From Flavobacterium sp. SCGC AAA160-P02 (GTDB lineage: Bacteria; Bacteroidota; Bacteroidia; Flavobacteriales; Flavobacteriaceae), in assembly GCA_000383355.1 (NCBI GenBank), contig KB911090.1, positions 75,502 through 139,501 of the forward strand: a DNA stretch of 64,000 bases. Direction: 5' to 3'. Below, piece by piece: positions 35,295-43,497 of the stretch. The notes below the pieces were generated by a model, which ran no database searches, had not been told where the DNA came from, and saw only the letters and a list, made by a program, of their open reading frames with translations. How positions within the stretch are numbered: position 1 is the stretch's first letter; every line of letters starts with the position of its first letter. Position numbers and translations under genes: made by a program.

Positions 35295-35302
35295 TATTTT
35301 TG
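35295..35302 (+). promoter_or_regulatory. -7 promoter element right in front of moaE
   Basis: TATTTTTG matches TAnnTTTG exactly and ends 7 bases before the moaE ATG, again predicting an almost leaderless transcript. A TTG at 35270-35272 could be a -33 partner, but its spacing of 22 bases is slightly long. Confidence 0.42.
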
Positions 35303-35309
35303 TAGAACT

Positions 35310-35732
35310 ATGGGCAATACTTATATTAAAATTACTTCAGAAAAATTACGTTTAGACGAATGTTACGAATTTGTAACAGATGATTCTTGTGGTGGAATTG
35401 TAGCTTTTGTAGGAACTGTAAGAAATACTACCCAGAGCAAAGAAGTAACTCAGTTAGATTTTTCTACTTATAAACCCATGGCAATTAAAGAAATGAACCA
35501 TATTGCAGAAATTGCTCTAGAAAAGTTTGCCATTAAAAAAATAGCCATTCATCATGCAGAAGGTATGTTACAAATTGGTGATATTCCGGTAATTATAACC
35601 GTTGCTGCTCCGCATAGGAAAGCCGCTTTTGAGGCCTGTGAGTTTGCTATTGATACTCTAAAAGAATCTGTTCCTATTTGGAAAAAAGAACATTTTTCTG
35701 ATGGTGAGGTTTGGGTAAATGCACATCCATAA
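35310..35732 (+). CDS. moaE: Molybdopterin synthase catalytic subunit
   Basis: A 140-residue MoaE. The family pattern GGIVAFVGTVRNTTQSKEVTQLDFSTY (about 28-54) is followed by AIHHAEGMLQIGDIPVIITVAAPHRKAAFEACEFAIDTLK with the active-site region, and by the catalytic lysine loop PIWKKEHFSDGEVW. It transfers sulfur from the MoaD thiocarboxylate to precursor Z (cyclic pyranopterin monophosphate). Length is normal. It is read alone on the plus strand and meets the MutS-like gene tail to tail. Confidence 0.96.
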   Translation: MGNTYIKITSEKLRLDECYEFVTDDSCGGIVAFVGTVRNTTQSKEVTQLDFSTYKPMAIKEMNHIAEIALEKFAIKKIAIHHAEGMLQIGDIPVIITVAAPHRKAAFEACEFAIDTLKESVPIWKKEHFSDGEVWVNAHP

Positions 35733-35761
35733 TTAATAAGAAAGTGAAAATGATTTAATGA

Positions 35762-37531
35762 TTAAATAATCTCCATTTTCTTTAATAAGAAAGAAGCATT
35801 CATATTTTTACACACTCCTTTTTTAAAGAGATAATCAAAATATAATTCATCATTACTAATTTCTGCATCAAAATAATAGTTCTTAATTTCTGAAAAATCA
35901 GTGGCTAGCTCACATAAACTCACATCGTGTGTCGCAATAATTCCTGTAGATTTAGATGATACTAATTTTTCAATAAATTTCTTCGATCCAATAGCTTTGT
36001 CTTTGCTATTGGTGCCTTTTAAGATTTCATCTAAAATGATAAAGTAATCATCCTTATCTATGGTATCTACAATAAATTTTAATCGTTTTAATTCTGAATA
36101 AAAATACGATTCATCATCAGCCAAAGAATCTGATGTTCTCATACTTGTAATTAATTTAACAGGACTATATATATATGATTTGGCACAAACAGGCAATCCA
36201 ACATTTGCCATTACAATAGACAGAGAGACTGTTCGTAAAAAAGTGCTCTTTCCTGCCATATTTGCTCCTGTGACAATAAAAAATTCTTGATCGTAAATCT
36301 TTAAATCATTATCAATTCTTTTCTCTGAATTTAATAACGGATGTCCTAATCCAACAGCCTTTATAATGGCATCTTGTTTTTGAACTTTTGGAAACGTATA
36401 TTCTGGATGATTATACTGGAAGTTTGCCAATGAATTTTGTGCATCAAAGAAAGCAATGACTTCAAACCATTTTTTTACCGTGTGTTTATAGTTAGTAATC
36501 CAGATTTCTACCTTAACTGCATTTCTGAGATCCCATAAGAAAAATGCATTTCCAACAAAGGCTATTAATAAATTATTTCGTTGATCAAACGCATCTAAAA
36601 TTTTAGAAAATTGTTTAAAAATTACAGAAGCTTGTAACTTTTCTGATTGAATAATTTGTTGCTTTTCTTGCAACTTTGCTGATGAAAACTTTCTGTTTTC
36701 TATTTCCTGCAATAGCAAATAATACTGCTTAAAAGTAGCTTTAGCCTTATCTGCCTGTACATATATTTCTTGAGTTTTTTTAAAGAAAAAAGCGGTAATT
36801 CCTAAGCCTATAAAAACCCAGAGAATTAGAATACTAAATGGAATAATTGCAAAAGAAACCAATGCTATTAATACAATACTTATTAGTGAAAAAACAGTGG
36901 GTAACTTTGAAATTATTGTTGAAAAAACTGCAGAATAGTTCTGAATAAAATCTAGAATTTCCTTTGTTGAATACCTTGTTGTAACCAAACTTGCTAGTGC
37001 AGAAAAATGCTGCCTCCAGGCTACTTTCTGTGATAATTCTTTTAGTACCTCTTGTTTTTTATCAATAGAAAGAATATGATTTTCAGTAATTGTTTTCGCT
37101 AATTCTTTTGCTCCCTGCTGTGTTGAAGTTCTATTGATGTATTGAAAGAAAGAACCTTTTCCAAACAAATCAATATCATTGCTATAAACATGAGTAGGAT
37201 CTATAAACTCCTCTCCTGTTTTTAGAAATGAAAAATTACCTTCCAAGACTCTAATTTCTGTCTCATTTATTTTAATCTTAGTGATTAAAAGTATTTTTGA
37301 TTCTTTAGCATCTAAATACTTTATTAATAAAATACCGAAAACAATAACTCCAACTGCTCCAATAACTCCAACAATTCTAAGGGTATCAAACAAAAAATAA
37401 ATTCCTGCAGAAGTGAGTACAAAAACAATCAACCGTAAAATACTGAGATTGGCTAACTTGTTTTTTGTTTCCTTTAATTCTGTCTCTAAGCGTTGTTTCT
37501 CTTCTGTATAAAAATGCACTAGTTTCTTCAT
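35762..37531 (-). CDS. Membrane-anchored MutS-family ATPase
   Basis: A 589-residue protein with the MutS C-terminal ATPase but none of the mismatch-recognition domains. Walker A is GANMAGKST at 422-430, followed by DDESYFYSELKRLKFI, the Walker B region YFIILDEILKGTNSKDK and the GIIATHDVSLCELA switch. Two pairs of hydrophobic helices (about 30-70 and 210-250) flank a short N-terminal coiled coil, so it is probably inner-membrane bound. This short membrane MutS class is common in Bacteroidota and has no assigned role. It is the last gene of the Moco run, overlapping the moeB stop by one base (TAATG). It should not be called mutS. Confidence 0.88.
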   Translation of the reverse strand: MKKLVHFYTEEKQRLETELKETKNKLANLSILRLIVFVLTSAGIYFLFDTLRIVGVIGAVGVIVFGILLIKYLDAKESKILLITKIKINETEIRVLEGNFSFLKTGEEFIDPTHVYSNDIDLFGKGSFFQYINRTSTQQGAKELAKTITENHILSIDKKQEVLKELSQKVAWRQHFSALASLVTTRYSTKEILDFIQNYSAVFSTIISKLPTVFSLISIVLIALVSFAIIPFSILILWVFIGLGITAFFFKKTQEIYVQADKAKATFKQYYLLLQEIENRKFSSAKLQEKQQIIQSEKLQASVIFKQFSKILDAFDQRNNLLIAFVGNAFFLWDLRNAVKVEIWITNYKHTVKKWFEVIAFFDAQNSLANFQYNHPEYTFPKVQKQDAIIKAVGLGHPLLNSEKRIDNDLKIYDQEFFIVTGANMAGKSTFLRTVSLSIVMANVGLPVCAKSYIYSPVKLITSMRTSDSLADDESYFYSELKRLKFIVDTIDKDDYFIILDEILKGTNSKDKAIGSKKFIEKLVSSKSTGIIATHDVSLCELATDFSEIKNYYFDAEISNDELYFDYLFKKGVCKNMNASFLLKKMEII

Positions 37532-38622
37532 TAATAACTTCGTATTCCTCCTGTTAAATTTAAGACATCCAATGTTGGATATTTTGCTTTTAATTTTTTA
37601 GTTGCCAGATAACTATTAACTCCTTTTTGGCATACCATCACATAGGTTTTTAGCGGATTAATAGTAAAAGTACTGGCATCAAATTCTTCTATTGGTATAG
37701 TTTGAGATACTTTAAAAGGTACTTTTAAATTAGGTACTACAGCAATTAATTCTAAACTTAAACTACGCTCAGTGTCTAACAATCTTACTTTTAATGCTGC
37801 TGGTGATATTTGCCAATCTGGATTTTGTGTTCCACAAGCAGCATCAAAATAGGTTTCTATTTTAAATAATGATGCTATTTGTTCTTTCTCTATTATAGAT
37901 GAGATTTTCATCTTTAATTGCCTATTTTGAAGTGCATTGTATACTAACAATTTATTTGCTAATGGTTTTCCAATACCTGTAATAATTTTTAAGACTTCAT
38001 TTACTTGTGCTGTAGCAATCATTCCTACAATTGCATTAAGTATTCCGGCTTCTTCACAATTGGGAACATCTGTATTCATTACAGGAAATGCATCTCTTAA
38101 ATTTGCTGAATAACTCCCGTCTTCTTGTAAAAGATTAAAGCTACTTACATAGCCATCAAATTTATATAAAGAACCATATACTAGTGGCTTTCCTTCTAAA
38201 ACACACACATCATTTAATAGGTATTTTGTAGGCAAGCTATCGGTTCCGTCTATAATGATATCATAATCAGAAATTAACATACTTGCATTCTCTTTTGTAA
38301 GTGCTTGTGTTGAAAAACTTACCTGGGTAAAAGGCGCCCTTTGTTGAATGAAATTTGATAAACATTCAGATTTATAGTGATCAACGTCATCTAACGAATA
38401 AAAAACTTGCCTATGTAAATTAGTAATAGCTACCGTGTCAAAATCTATCAAATGAAGCTTCCCTATTCCGCTTGAAGCTAAATACACAGCAATAGGGCTT
38501 CCCAAACCTCCGCAACCTACTACCAAGACTTTTGCGTCTTGGAGTTTTTGTTGTCCTAATTCACCTATCTCCGATAAAGTGATTTGACGTTTGAATAGAT
38601 CTGATTTAGAAATTATAGACAT
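37531..38622 (-). CDS. moeB: Molybdopterin-synthase adenylyltransferase MoeB/ThiF family with C-terminal rhodanese domain
   Basis: A 363-residue E1-like enzyme that adenylates the C-terminus of MoaD. The ATP-binding VLVVGCGGLGSPIAVYLASSG is at 33-51, with HLIDFDTVAITNLHRQVFY, DGTDSLPTKYLLND and the active-site VPNCEEAGILNAIVGMI. The C-terminal third (about 275-363) is rhodanese-like with the active-site loop CQKGVNS and terminal LNLTGGIRSY, suggesting that it also delivers the sulfur. I do not see the paired CxxC zinc motifs of canonical MoeB. It sits 3 bases after mobA and overlaps the MutS-like gene by one base. Confidence 0.92.
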   Translation of the reverse strand: MSIISKSDLFKRQITLSEIGELGQQKLQDAKVLVVGCGGLGSPIAVYLASSGIGKLHLIDFDTVAITNLHRQVFYSLDDVDHYKSECLSNFIQQRAPFTQVSFSTQALTKENASMLISDYDIIIDGTDSLPTKYLLNDVCVLEGKPLVYGSLYKFDGYVSSFNLLQEDGSYSANLRDAFPVMNTDVPNCEEAGILNAIVGMIATAQVNEVLKIITGIGKPLANKLLVYNALQNRQLKMKISSIIEKEQIASLFKIETYFDAACGTQNPDWQISPAALKVRLLDTERSLSLELIAVVPNLKVPFKVSQTIPIEEFDASTFTINPLKTYVMVCQKGVNSYLATKKLKAKYPTLDVLNLTGGIRSY

Positions 38623-38625
38623 CTT

Positions 38626-39741
38626 TTAATTTAATTCATTTTTTGCAGCAGCATATTCTTCAGGTGTATTTATGTTTCTAATCAATTCATCATCAACTTC
38701 AACAATTTCTACTTCAGAGTTAATCAACATTTTACGCGGGCAAGAATACCCCTGTGCTAGATATTGTAATAAAACCGGATATGCTTTTGGTTCGTAAATA
38801 GTAATTAATGGTTCTGGAAATTGTTTTCCTTTTCCTTTAATAGCAGTAGCTACTTTGGCTGGGTTTCTTTTTTCTAATAATAACTTCACCAAGTGTTCAT
38901 CTACAAATGGCAAGTCGGTTGCTAACACCATCCAAGCAGAATTTGGATCTTTTTGAAAGGCAGAACATATTCCGCCAAACGGTCCTAAGTTGAAAAATGT
39001 ATCGTGAATTTCTTCAAGGATTTCATCAGTATTTGCATTGTTCCTTTGAACAGAATAATAGGTTTTCAGCCCCACATTTTCTAATAGTTCTTTTACAACC
39101 AGTTTTTGAGGTTTCCCGTGGTAATTTAATTCAGATTTATCTGTTCCCATTCTAGTGCTTTTCCCTCCAGTTAAGACCAATGCTTTAATTGTTGGGACTG
39201 TCTCTGAAATGAGTTTACTAATATGATTGGTAATTTTTTCAACATCATTAATTTGGTAACAAGGTATTTCTCTCCAATTAAGAAATGCATCTTTTAATGA
39301 TTGAAATGGTTCTATGTCTTGAGTAAGTTTTACAAAAAACTGAACCTCAGAAATCTGATTTATTCGTTTGTTGATGGAGGCTTCTTTTTCTGGATCTAAG
39401 AAAATAATTTGTTTTTCGCCTGCATAATGATTTCCATTAATAAATAGATAATCGAACTGAGAAAATTGAATGCGTTGCAAATACTCATTTATAGGACTAG
39501 ATGTTGTAATACTTAAATTACCATCGTGGTGAAATGTAAAATCTGTCAATAGGTTTGCTGAGACATCTTTGGCATGAGAAGCATCAAAATAGGCAAGATT
39601 GTAATGCGTTAAACATTGAGAAACTTTTTGAACTAAATCAGAAATAATACTGCATTTTGCTCCTAGAATAGCTATTTCATTTGGAGCAAAATTTCCATTT
39701 TTCCTTCTAACTAGGTTTGTATGTTTTTGATGTTTAGCCAT
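38626..39741 (-). CDS. mobA: Molybdenum cofactor guanylyltransferase MobA with extra N-terminal domain
   Basis: A 371-residue protein, nearly twice the usual MobA length. The nucleotidyltransferase is the C-terminal half, with KALVLTGGKSTRMGTDKSEL at 187-205, GPFGGICSAF and WMVLATDLPFVDEHLVKLL; it transfers GMP from GTP to Mo-molybdopterin. Residues 1-185 form a separate domain (FAPNEIAILGAKCSIISDL, FDYLFINGNHYAGEKQIIF, NHISKLISETV) resembling a degenerate MobB-type P-loop domain, but I see no Walker A motif. Its start overlaps the moaC stop by 8 bases. The MobA function is well supported; the N-terminal role is unknown. Confidence 0.92.
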   Translation of the reverse strand: MAKHQKHTNLVRRKNGNFAPNEIAILGAKCSIISDLVQKVSQCLTHYNLAYFDASHAKDVSANLLTDFTFHHDGNLSITTSSPINEYLQRIQFSQFDYLFINGNHYAGEKQIIFLDPEKEASINKRINQISEVQFFVKLTQDIEPFQSLKDAFLNWREIPCYQINDVEKITNHISKLISETVPTIKALVLTGGKSTRMGTDKSELNYHGKPQKLVVKELLENVGLKTYYSVQRNNANTDEILEEIHDTFFNLGPFGGICSAFQKDPNSAWMVLATDLPFVDEHLVKLLLEKRNPAKVATAIKGKGKQFPEPLITIYEPKAYPVLLQYLAQGYSCPRKMLINSEVEIVEVDDELIRNINTPEEYAAAKNELN

Positions 39742-40210
39742 TTTTTATATCTGATTTCCCTCCTGTTTTTTCCAACAATTTCACTTCTTTAATAATCATC
39801 TCTTGACTAATGCTTTTACACATATCATAAATAGTTAAACAGGTTATATTTGCTCCTGTTAAGGCTTCCATTTCAACACCTGTTTTACCTTCAATGATTA
39901 CTTTACAGAAAACTTCAATATGTTCATCATCTACAATATTAATATCTATATCTACTCCATTAATCAATAAAGAATGACACATCGGAATAAGTTCAGAAGT
40001 TTTCTTTACGGCCTGAATTCCAGCTATAATAGCAGTTTGAAAAACTGGTCCTTTTTTAGTGATTAACTCATCATTTGTAAAATGAGAAATCACTTCTGTT
40101 CCTAAAAACATGCTTGCTTTTGCAATGGCGGTTCTTTTGGTAATTTTCTTATCAGAAACGTTTACCATTGTAGGATTATTTTTTTGGTTAAGATGATTAA
40201 AACTGCTCAT
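39734..40210 (-). CDS. moaC: Cyclic pyranopterin monophosphate synthase MoaC
   Basis: A 158-residue MoaC that converts the MoaA product (3',8-cyclo-7,8-dihydro-GTP) to cyclic pyranopterin monophosphate. The conserved text MVNVSDKKITKRTAIA, the active-site PMCHSLLINGVDIDI and GKTGVEMEALTGANITCLTIYDMCKS are all present. The first 14 residues precede the usual start (MVNVSDK), so an internal ATG at 40168 is an alternative. The stop overlaps mobA by 8 bases, and the start meets the moeA stop at 40210. Confidence 0.97.
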   Translation of the reverse strand: MSSFNHLNQKNNPTMVNVSDKKITKRTAIAKASMFLGTEVISHFTNDELITKKGPVFQTAIIAGIQAVKKTSELIPMCHSLLINGVDIDINIVDDEHIEVFCKVIIEGKTGVEMEALTGANITCLTIYDMCKSISQEMIIKEVKLLEKTGGKSDIKNG

Positions 40211-41397
40211 TATCTATATCTTATTACTGGGTAATTTTCGCCTTTTTTAAAGGTAGTTTGTTTTCTTGGAAGTTCAATAAACCCATCTGCCTCTACCAAA
40301 CTTGCTAAGTCTCCAGAACCATTTCCTTTTACTGGAAATGCAACTAAATGCCCAAATTTAATATCAACTCTTACTTGTAAAAAGTACGTCAATTGAGGTT
40401 TAAAAGAAACGTCTTCTCCAAGGATGACTGTTTCTTCTTTTAACTCAAATCCAACTGATTTTGCAAACCATGGATAAAAGTACACCAAACAATTTACATA
40501 GGTTGAAATTGGATTTCCAGGGAATCCAAATACCTTACAATTATTTGTTTTCCCAAAGAAAAAAGGTTTCCCAGGTCTTTGTGCCACTCTATGAAAAAGT
40601 TTTTCAACCCCCAATTCTTCAAAAACCTCAGGCAAAAAATCAAATTTTCCTTTACTTACTGCACCGCTAAACAATAAGACATCATACTCTTTTAAAAAGG
40701 TTTCAATTTTTTGTTTGAGGAGTTCTTTATTGTCTGTGATATGAGCGGTTTTAGCTTGAATATTTAGTCTTTCTAGCAAAGAAACCAGCGTAAATGCATT
40801 GCTTCTTCTAATCTGATGTGCTAATGGAATTTCATCAACCTCAACCAATTCATCTCCAGTAGAAACAATCATCACATTCGGCATTTTAGCAACTTTTACC
40901 GTAGGTTTTCCAACCGTGGCAAGCACTCCTATTTCTGCCGCAGAAATGATGCTGTTTTTTGAAATTAGTAAATCTCCTTGAGCTCTGTCTTTTCCTTTTG
41001 AATGAATATTTTTACCTAGTTCTAGAATGTGTACACTAATTGTTGCAATTCCATTTTCAATAACCACATCTTCATAACGAATTATAGTATCTGTATTTTC
41101 TGGCAAAACAGCTCCAGTCATTACTTCCATGCAATTAGAAGCTACTTTCATTGTTTTCTGTTCTGCACCTGCAGCCTGAACTCCTTCAATAAAAAATGCT
41201 CTAGTTCCTTGATCAAAAAAACGATGATTAACGGCTATTCCATCCATAGATACTCTGTTAAATGGTGGAAAATCTCTGTCTGCAAGAATATCTTCTTTTA
41301 AAGTACGGCCTACAGATTTTAAAAATGGAATTTCTTCTACTCCAAAATCTTGAGTGTTATTTAAAATAGTTTGTAAAGCTTCTTGTACTGAAATCAT
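40210..41397 (-). CDS. moeA: Molybdopterin molybdenumtransferase MoeA
   Basis: A 395-residue MoeA that inserts molybdate into adenylylated molybdopterin. Conserved elements are the N-terminal RDFPPFNRVSMDGIAV, VMTGAVLPENTDTIIRYED, the MoCF-domain VMIVSTGDELVEV, VLLFSGAVSKGKFDFLPEV and RPGKPFFFGKTNNCKVFGFPGNPIST. Length is normal. It lies 95 bases after moaA and overlaps moaC by one base. The third motif reads SGAVSKGKFD where many relatives have SGGVSxGxxD. Confidence 0.97.
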   Translation of the reverse strand: MISVQEALQTILNNTQDFGVEEIPFLKSVGRTLKEDILADRDFPPFNRVSMDGIAVNHRFFDQGTRAFFIEGVQAAGAEQKTMKVASNCMEVMTGAVLPENTDTIIRYEDVVIENGIATISVHILELGKNIHSKGKDRAQGDLLISKNSIISAAEIGVLATVGKPTVKVAKMPNVMIVSTGDELVEVDEIPLAHQIRRSNAFTLVSLLERLNIQAKTAHITDNKELLKQKIETFLKEYDVLLFSGAVSKGKFDFLPEVFEELGVEKLFHRVAQRPGKPFFFGKTNNCKVFGFPGNPISTYVNCLVYFYPWFAKSVGFELKEETVILGEDVSFKPQLTYFLQVRVDIKFGHLVAFPVKGNGSGDLASLVEADGFIELPRKQTTFKKGENYPVIRYR

Positions 41398-41492
41398 AGA
41401 TTTCTGTTGATTTATTTTTTTGGTTGTTTGTTTAAATTTATCATAGATCCTTTACTAAGTTAGAAAGTACATTAATTCATTCTCACATTATA

Positions 41493-42494
41493 TTAACCAC
41501 CGATTGTACTCATGCTTTCGGAAACATTTCCTTCTTTTCTATTGGCTTCAGCTATAAAACCATTTGCTGGTTTTTCTTTTACCAGTTTTAAGAAGAGTTC
41601 TTTTAATTGGTCATTACTGGCTCCGTTTCTCAAGAAATCTCTGATATTAAAAACACCATCATCAAACAAACAGTTTTTAAATGTTCCTATGGGTGTAATT
41701 CTAATTCTATTGCAATCTCCGCAAATAGTTCTGGTAAAAGCTGGAATAATTCCCACGGTTCCTTTGTGCCCGTCTACTCTAAAATTCTTTGAGGTTGAAG
41801 ATTTTTCAGAAACAATAGGCTTCGCATCAAATTTGGTTTTTATCTCTTCTAAAATTCGAATATAATTCCAGTTTTCTTTCATCTCTCGCTGACCTTTTCC
41901 ATTAAAAGGCATTTCTTCAATAAAACGAACAGCCACATTATTGTTTTTTGTTAAGGCTACAAAATCAACAATTTCGTCTGTATTAAATCCTGGCTGAACA
42001 ACAACATTTAGTTTTAAATTCAAACTACTTTTTTCTAATGCTTTAAACGTTTCATACACTTCTGGAAACACATCTCGTCTGGTAATTTTATTAAACTTCT
42101 CTTTCTGTAAGCTATCTATACTTAAATTAATGTGTTTTATTTTATCCATCTTTTCCAAGACCGGAATATGCTTAGAAATCATAGCGCCATTAGTGGTAAT
42201 ATTAATAGCTTCTAATAAATCATTAAAAGAAAGCATTTCTAAAAATCCAACAAAATCTTTTCTTACAAAAGGCTCTCCTCCTGTTAACCTAATTTTTGTG
42301 ACACCCAATTCTGTTAGCACACGAATAATTCGATACATTTCTTTGAACGTTAATAAATCTGCACGAGGAGCAATTTCTATTCCATGAGCAGGCATACAGT
42401 ACTGACAACGTAAATTACAACGGTCTGTAACCGCTAAACGAACATAGTCCATTTGTCTTCCAAAACTATCTATCAATTGTTGCTGCATGTTCAA
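41493..42494 (-). CDS. moaA: GTP 3',8-cyclase MoaA (radical SAM)
   Basis: A 333-residue radical-SAM enzyme for the first step of molybdenum cofactor synthesis. The SAM cluster cysteines are C26, C30 and C33 in TDRCNLRCQYCMP, with TGGEP at 71-75. The second, substrate-binding cluster is C258, C261 and C275 (CGDCNRIRITPIGTFKNC). The C-terminus ends STIGG, supplying the double glycine needed for activity. An ATG two codons in (MQQQL) is an alternative start. It follows the DUF6691/YedE gene by 26 bases. Confidence 0.97.
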   Translation of the reverse strand: MNMQQQLIDSFGRQMDYVRLAVTDRCNLRCQYCMPAHGIEIAPRADLLTFKEMYRIIRVLTELGVTKIRLTGGEPFVRKDFVGFLEMLSFNDLLEAINITTNGAMISKHIPVLEKMDKIKHINLSIDSLQKEKFNKITRRDVFPEVYETFKALEKSSLNLKLNVVVQPGFNTDEIVDFVALTKNNNVAVRFIEEMPFNGKGQREMKENWNYIRILEEIKTKFDAKPIVSEKSSTSKNFRVDGHKGTVGIIPAFTRTICGDCNRIRITPIGTFKNCLFDDGVFNIRDFLRNGASNDQLKELFLKLVKEKPANGFIAEANRKEGNVSESMSTIGG

Positions 42495-42520
42495 CTGGTT
42501 TATATCAACCTTTTTTAAAT

Positions 42521-42934
42521 TTAACTCGGTAATTTCTTGTGTAACAATCCAAAAATAAATGCCCCTAAAATAGCTCCTAATAACACAACTAAAATACTAA
42601 CCGCTCCATGACCAATTAATACAAAAATTGGTCCGGGGCAAGCTCCTGCTAAGGCCCATCCTAGGCCAAAAATACTCCCTCCTACAAAGGTTCTAATAAA
42701 TCCTTTTTTCTTGGGTTTTACAGTAATTTTATTTCCTTGAAAGTCTTTAATAATGCCTCTTTTAAATAACTGCATTAGTACAATTCCTATAGCTACAGCA
42801 GAACCTATAACCCCGTACATATGAAATGATTGAAACTTAAACATTTCATAAATTCTATACCAAGAAACCACTTCAGACTTGCTTAAAATGATTCCAAATA
42901 TAATTCCGATAATTAAAAATTTTAGATGCTTCAT
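42521..42934 (-). CDS. YeeE/YedE-type (DUF6691) sulfur-transport half protein
   Basis: A 137-residue inner-membrane protein with about four helices, homologous to one half of YeeE/YedE thiosulfate transporters. The conserved cysteine motif is GWALAGACPGPIFVLIGHG at about 95-113. YeeE-type proteins are thought to relay thiosulfate-type sulfur along conserved cysteines. Its start is 3 bases after the stop of the other half (42938-43495), so the two probably assemble as one transporter. It is followed by moaA at 26 bases, a context that suggests sulfur supply, though this is not proven. Confidence 0.9.
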   Translation of the reverse strand: MKHLKFLIIGIIFGIILSKSEVVSWYRIYEMFKFQSFHMYGVIGSAVAIGIVLMQLFKRGIIKDFQGNKITVKPKKKGFIRTFVGGSIFGLGWALAGACPGPIFVLIGHGAVSILVVLLGAILGAFIFGLLHKKLPS

Positions 42935-42937
42935 AAG

Positions 42938-43495
42938 TTAAAAGAGTAAAGGGAATAAAAACCAAACCATTAGTAAACCTCCTGCAAAGAAACCAATAAC
43001 AGCTACTAAAGAAGGTAATTGTAAATTACTCAATCCAGTAATTGCATGTCCGGAGGTGCATCCTCCTGCATAACGAGTTCCAAATCCAATACACAATCCG
43101 GCAACTAACAAGATTAAAATTCCTTTGAGTGATCCCAAATTAGCTACACTAAAAATTTCTGCGGGTAAATAATCACTTCCTGCATTAGCAAAACCAAGTG
43201 CTGCCAATTCTTTTACTGTTTCTGGATTTAAAGCAATAGCATTTGAAGACATTAAATATTGACTAGAAATAACCCCTCCTATGATAATACCAAGTACAAA
43301 AACCAAACTCCATTTTCTTGCCTTCCAGTCAGTTTTAAAATAGTCTGAAAATTTTCCTGCACCACCTATGGTACAAAAAGTTTCTAGATTGGTAGAAACT
43401 CCAAAGGCTCTTCCGTAATAGAACATTAAAAATAGCACAAAAGCAATTGCAGGACCTGCAACATACCATGGCCAAGGTTGTAAAATAAATTCCAT
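42938..43495 (-). CDS. YeeE/YedE family sulfur-transport protein
   Basis: A 185-residue inner-membrane protein with about four or five helices (WPWYVAGPAIAFVLFLMFYYG; WSLVFVLGIIIGGVIS; LGSLKGILILLVAGLCIGFG). It carries the hallmark cysteine motif RYAGGCTSGHAITGLSNLQ near 145-163. It pairs with the shorter DUF6691 half encoded 3 bases downstream. It starts 2 bases from the waaA stop, so it is translated from the same transcript as this Kdo transferase gene, a combination with no obvious functional reason. Confidence 0.92.
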   Translation of the reverse strand: MEFILQPWPWYVAGPAIAFVLFLMFYYGRAFGVSTNLETFCTIGGAGKFSDYFKTDWKARKWSLVFVLGIIIGGVISSQYLMSSNAIALNPETVKELAALGFANAGSDYLPAEIFSVANLGSLKGILILLVAGLCIGFGTRYAGGCTSGHAITGLSNLQLPSLVAVIGFFAGGLLMVWFLFPLLF

Positions 43496-43497
43496 AA

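Noticed and set aside
35762-37531. Calling the MutS-like gene mutS
   Set aside because: It lacks mismatch-recognition and connector domains and has membrane helices; only the ATPase domain is shared.
41398-41492. Moco riboswitch before moeA
   Set aside because: The 95-base gap is AT-rich without the expected extended stem structures that I could recognise.
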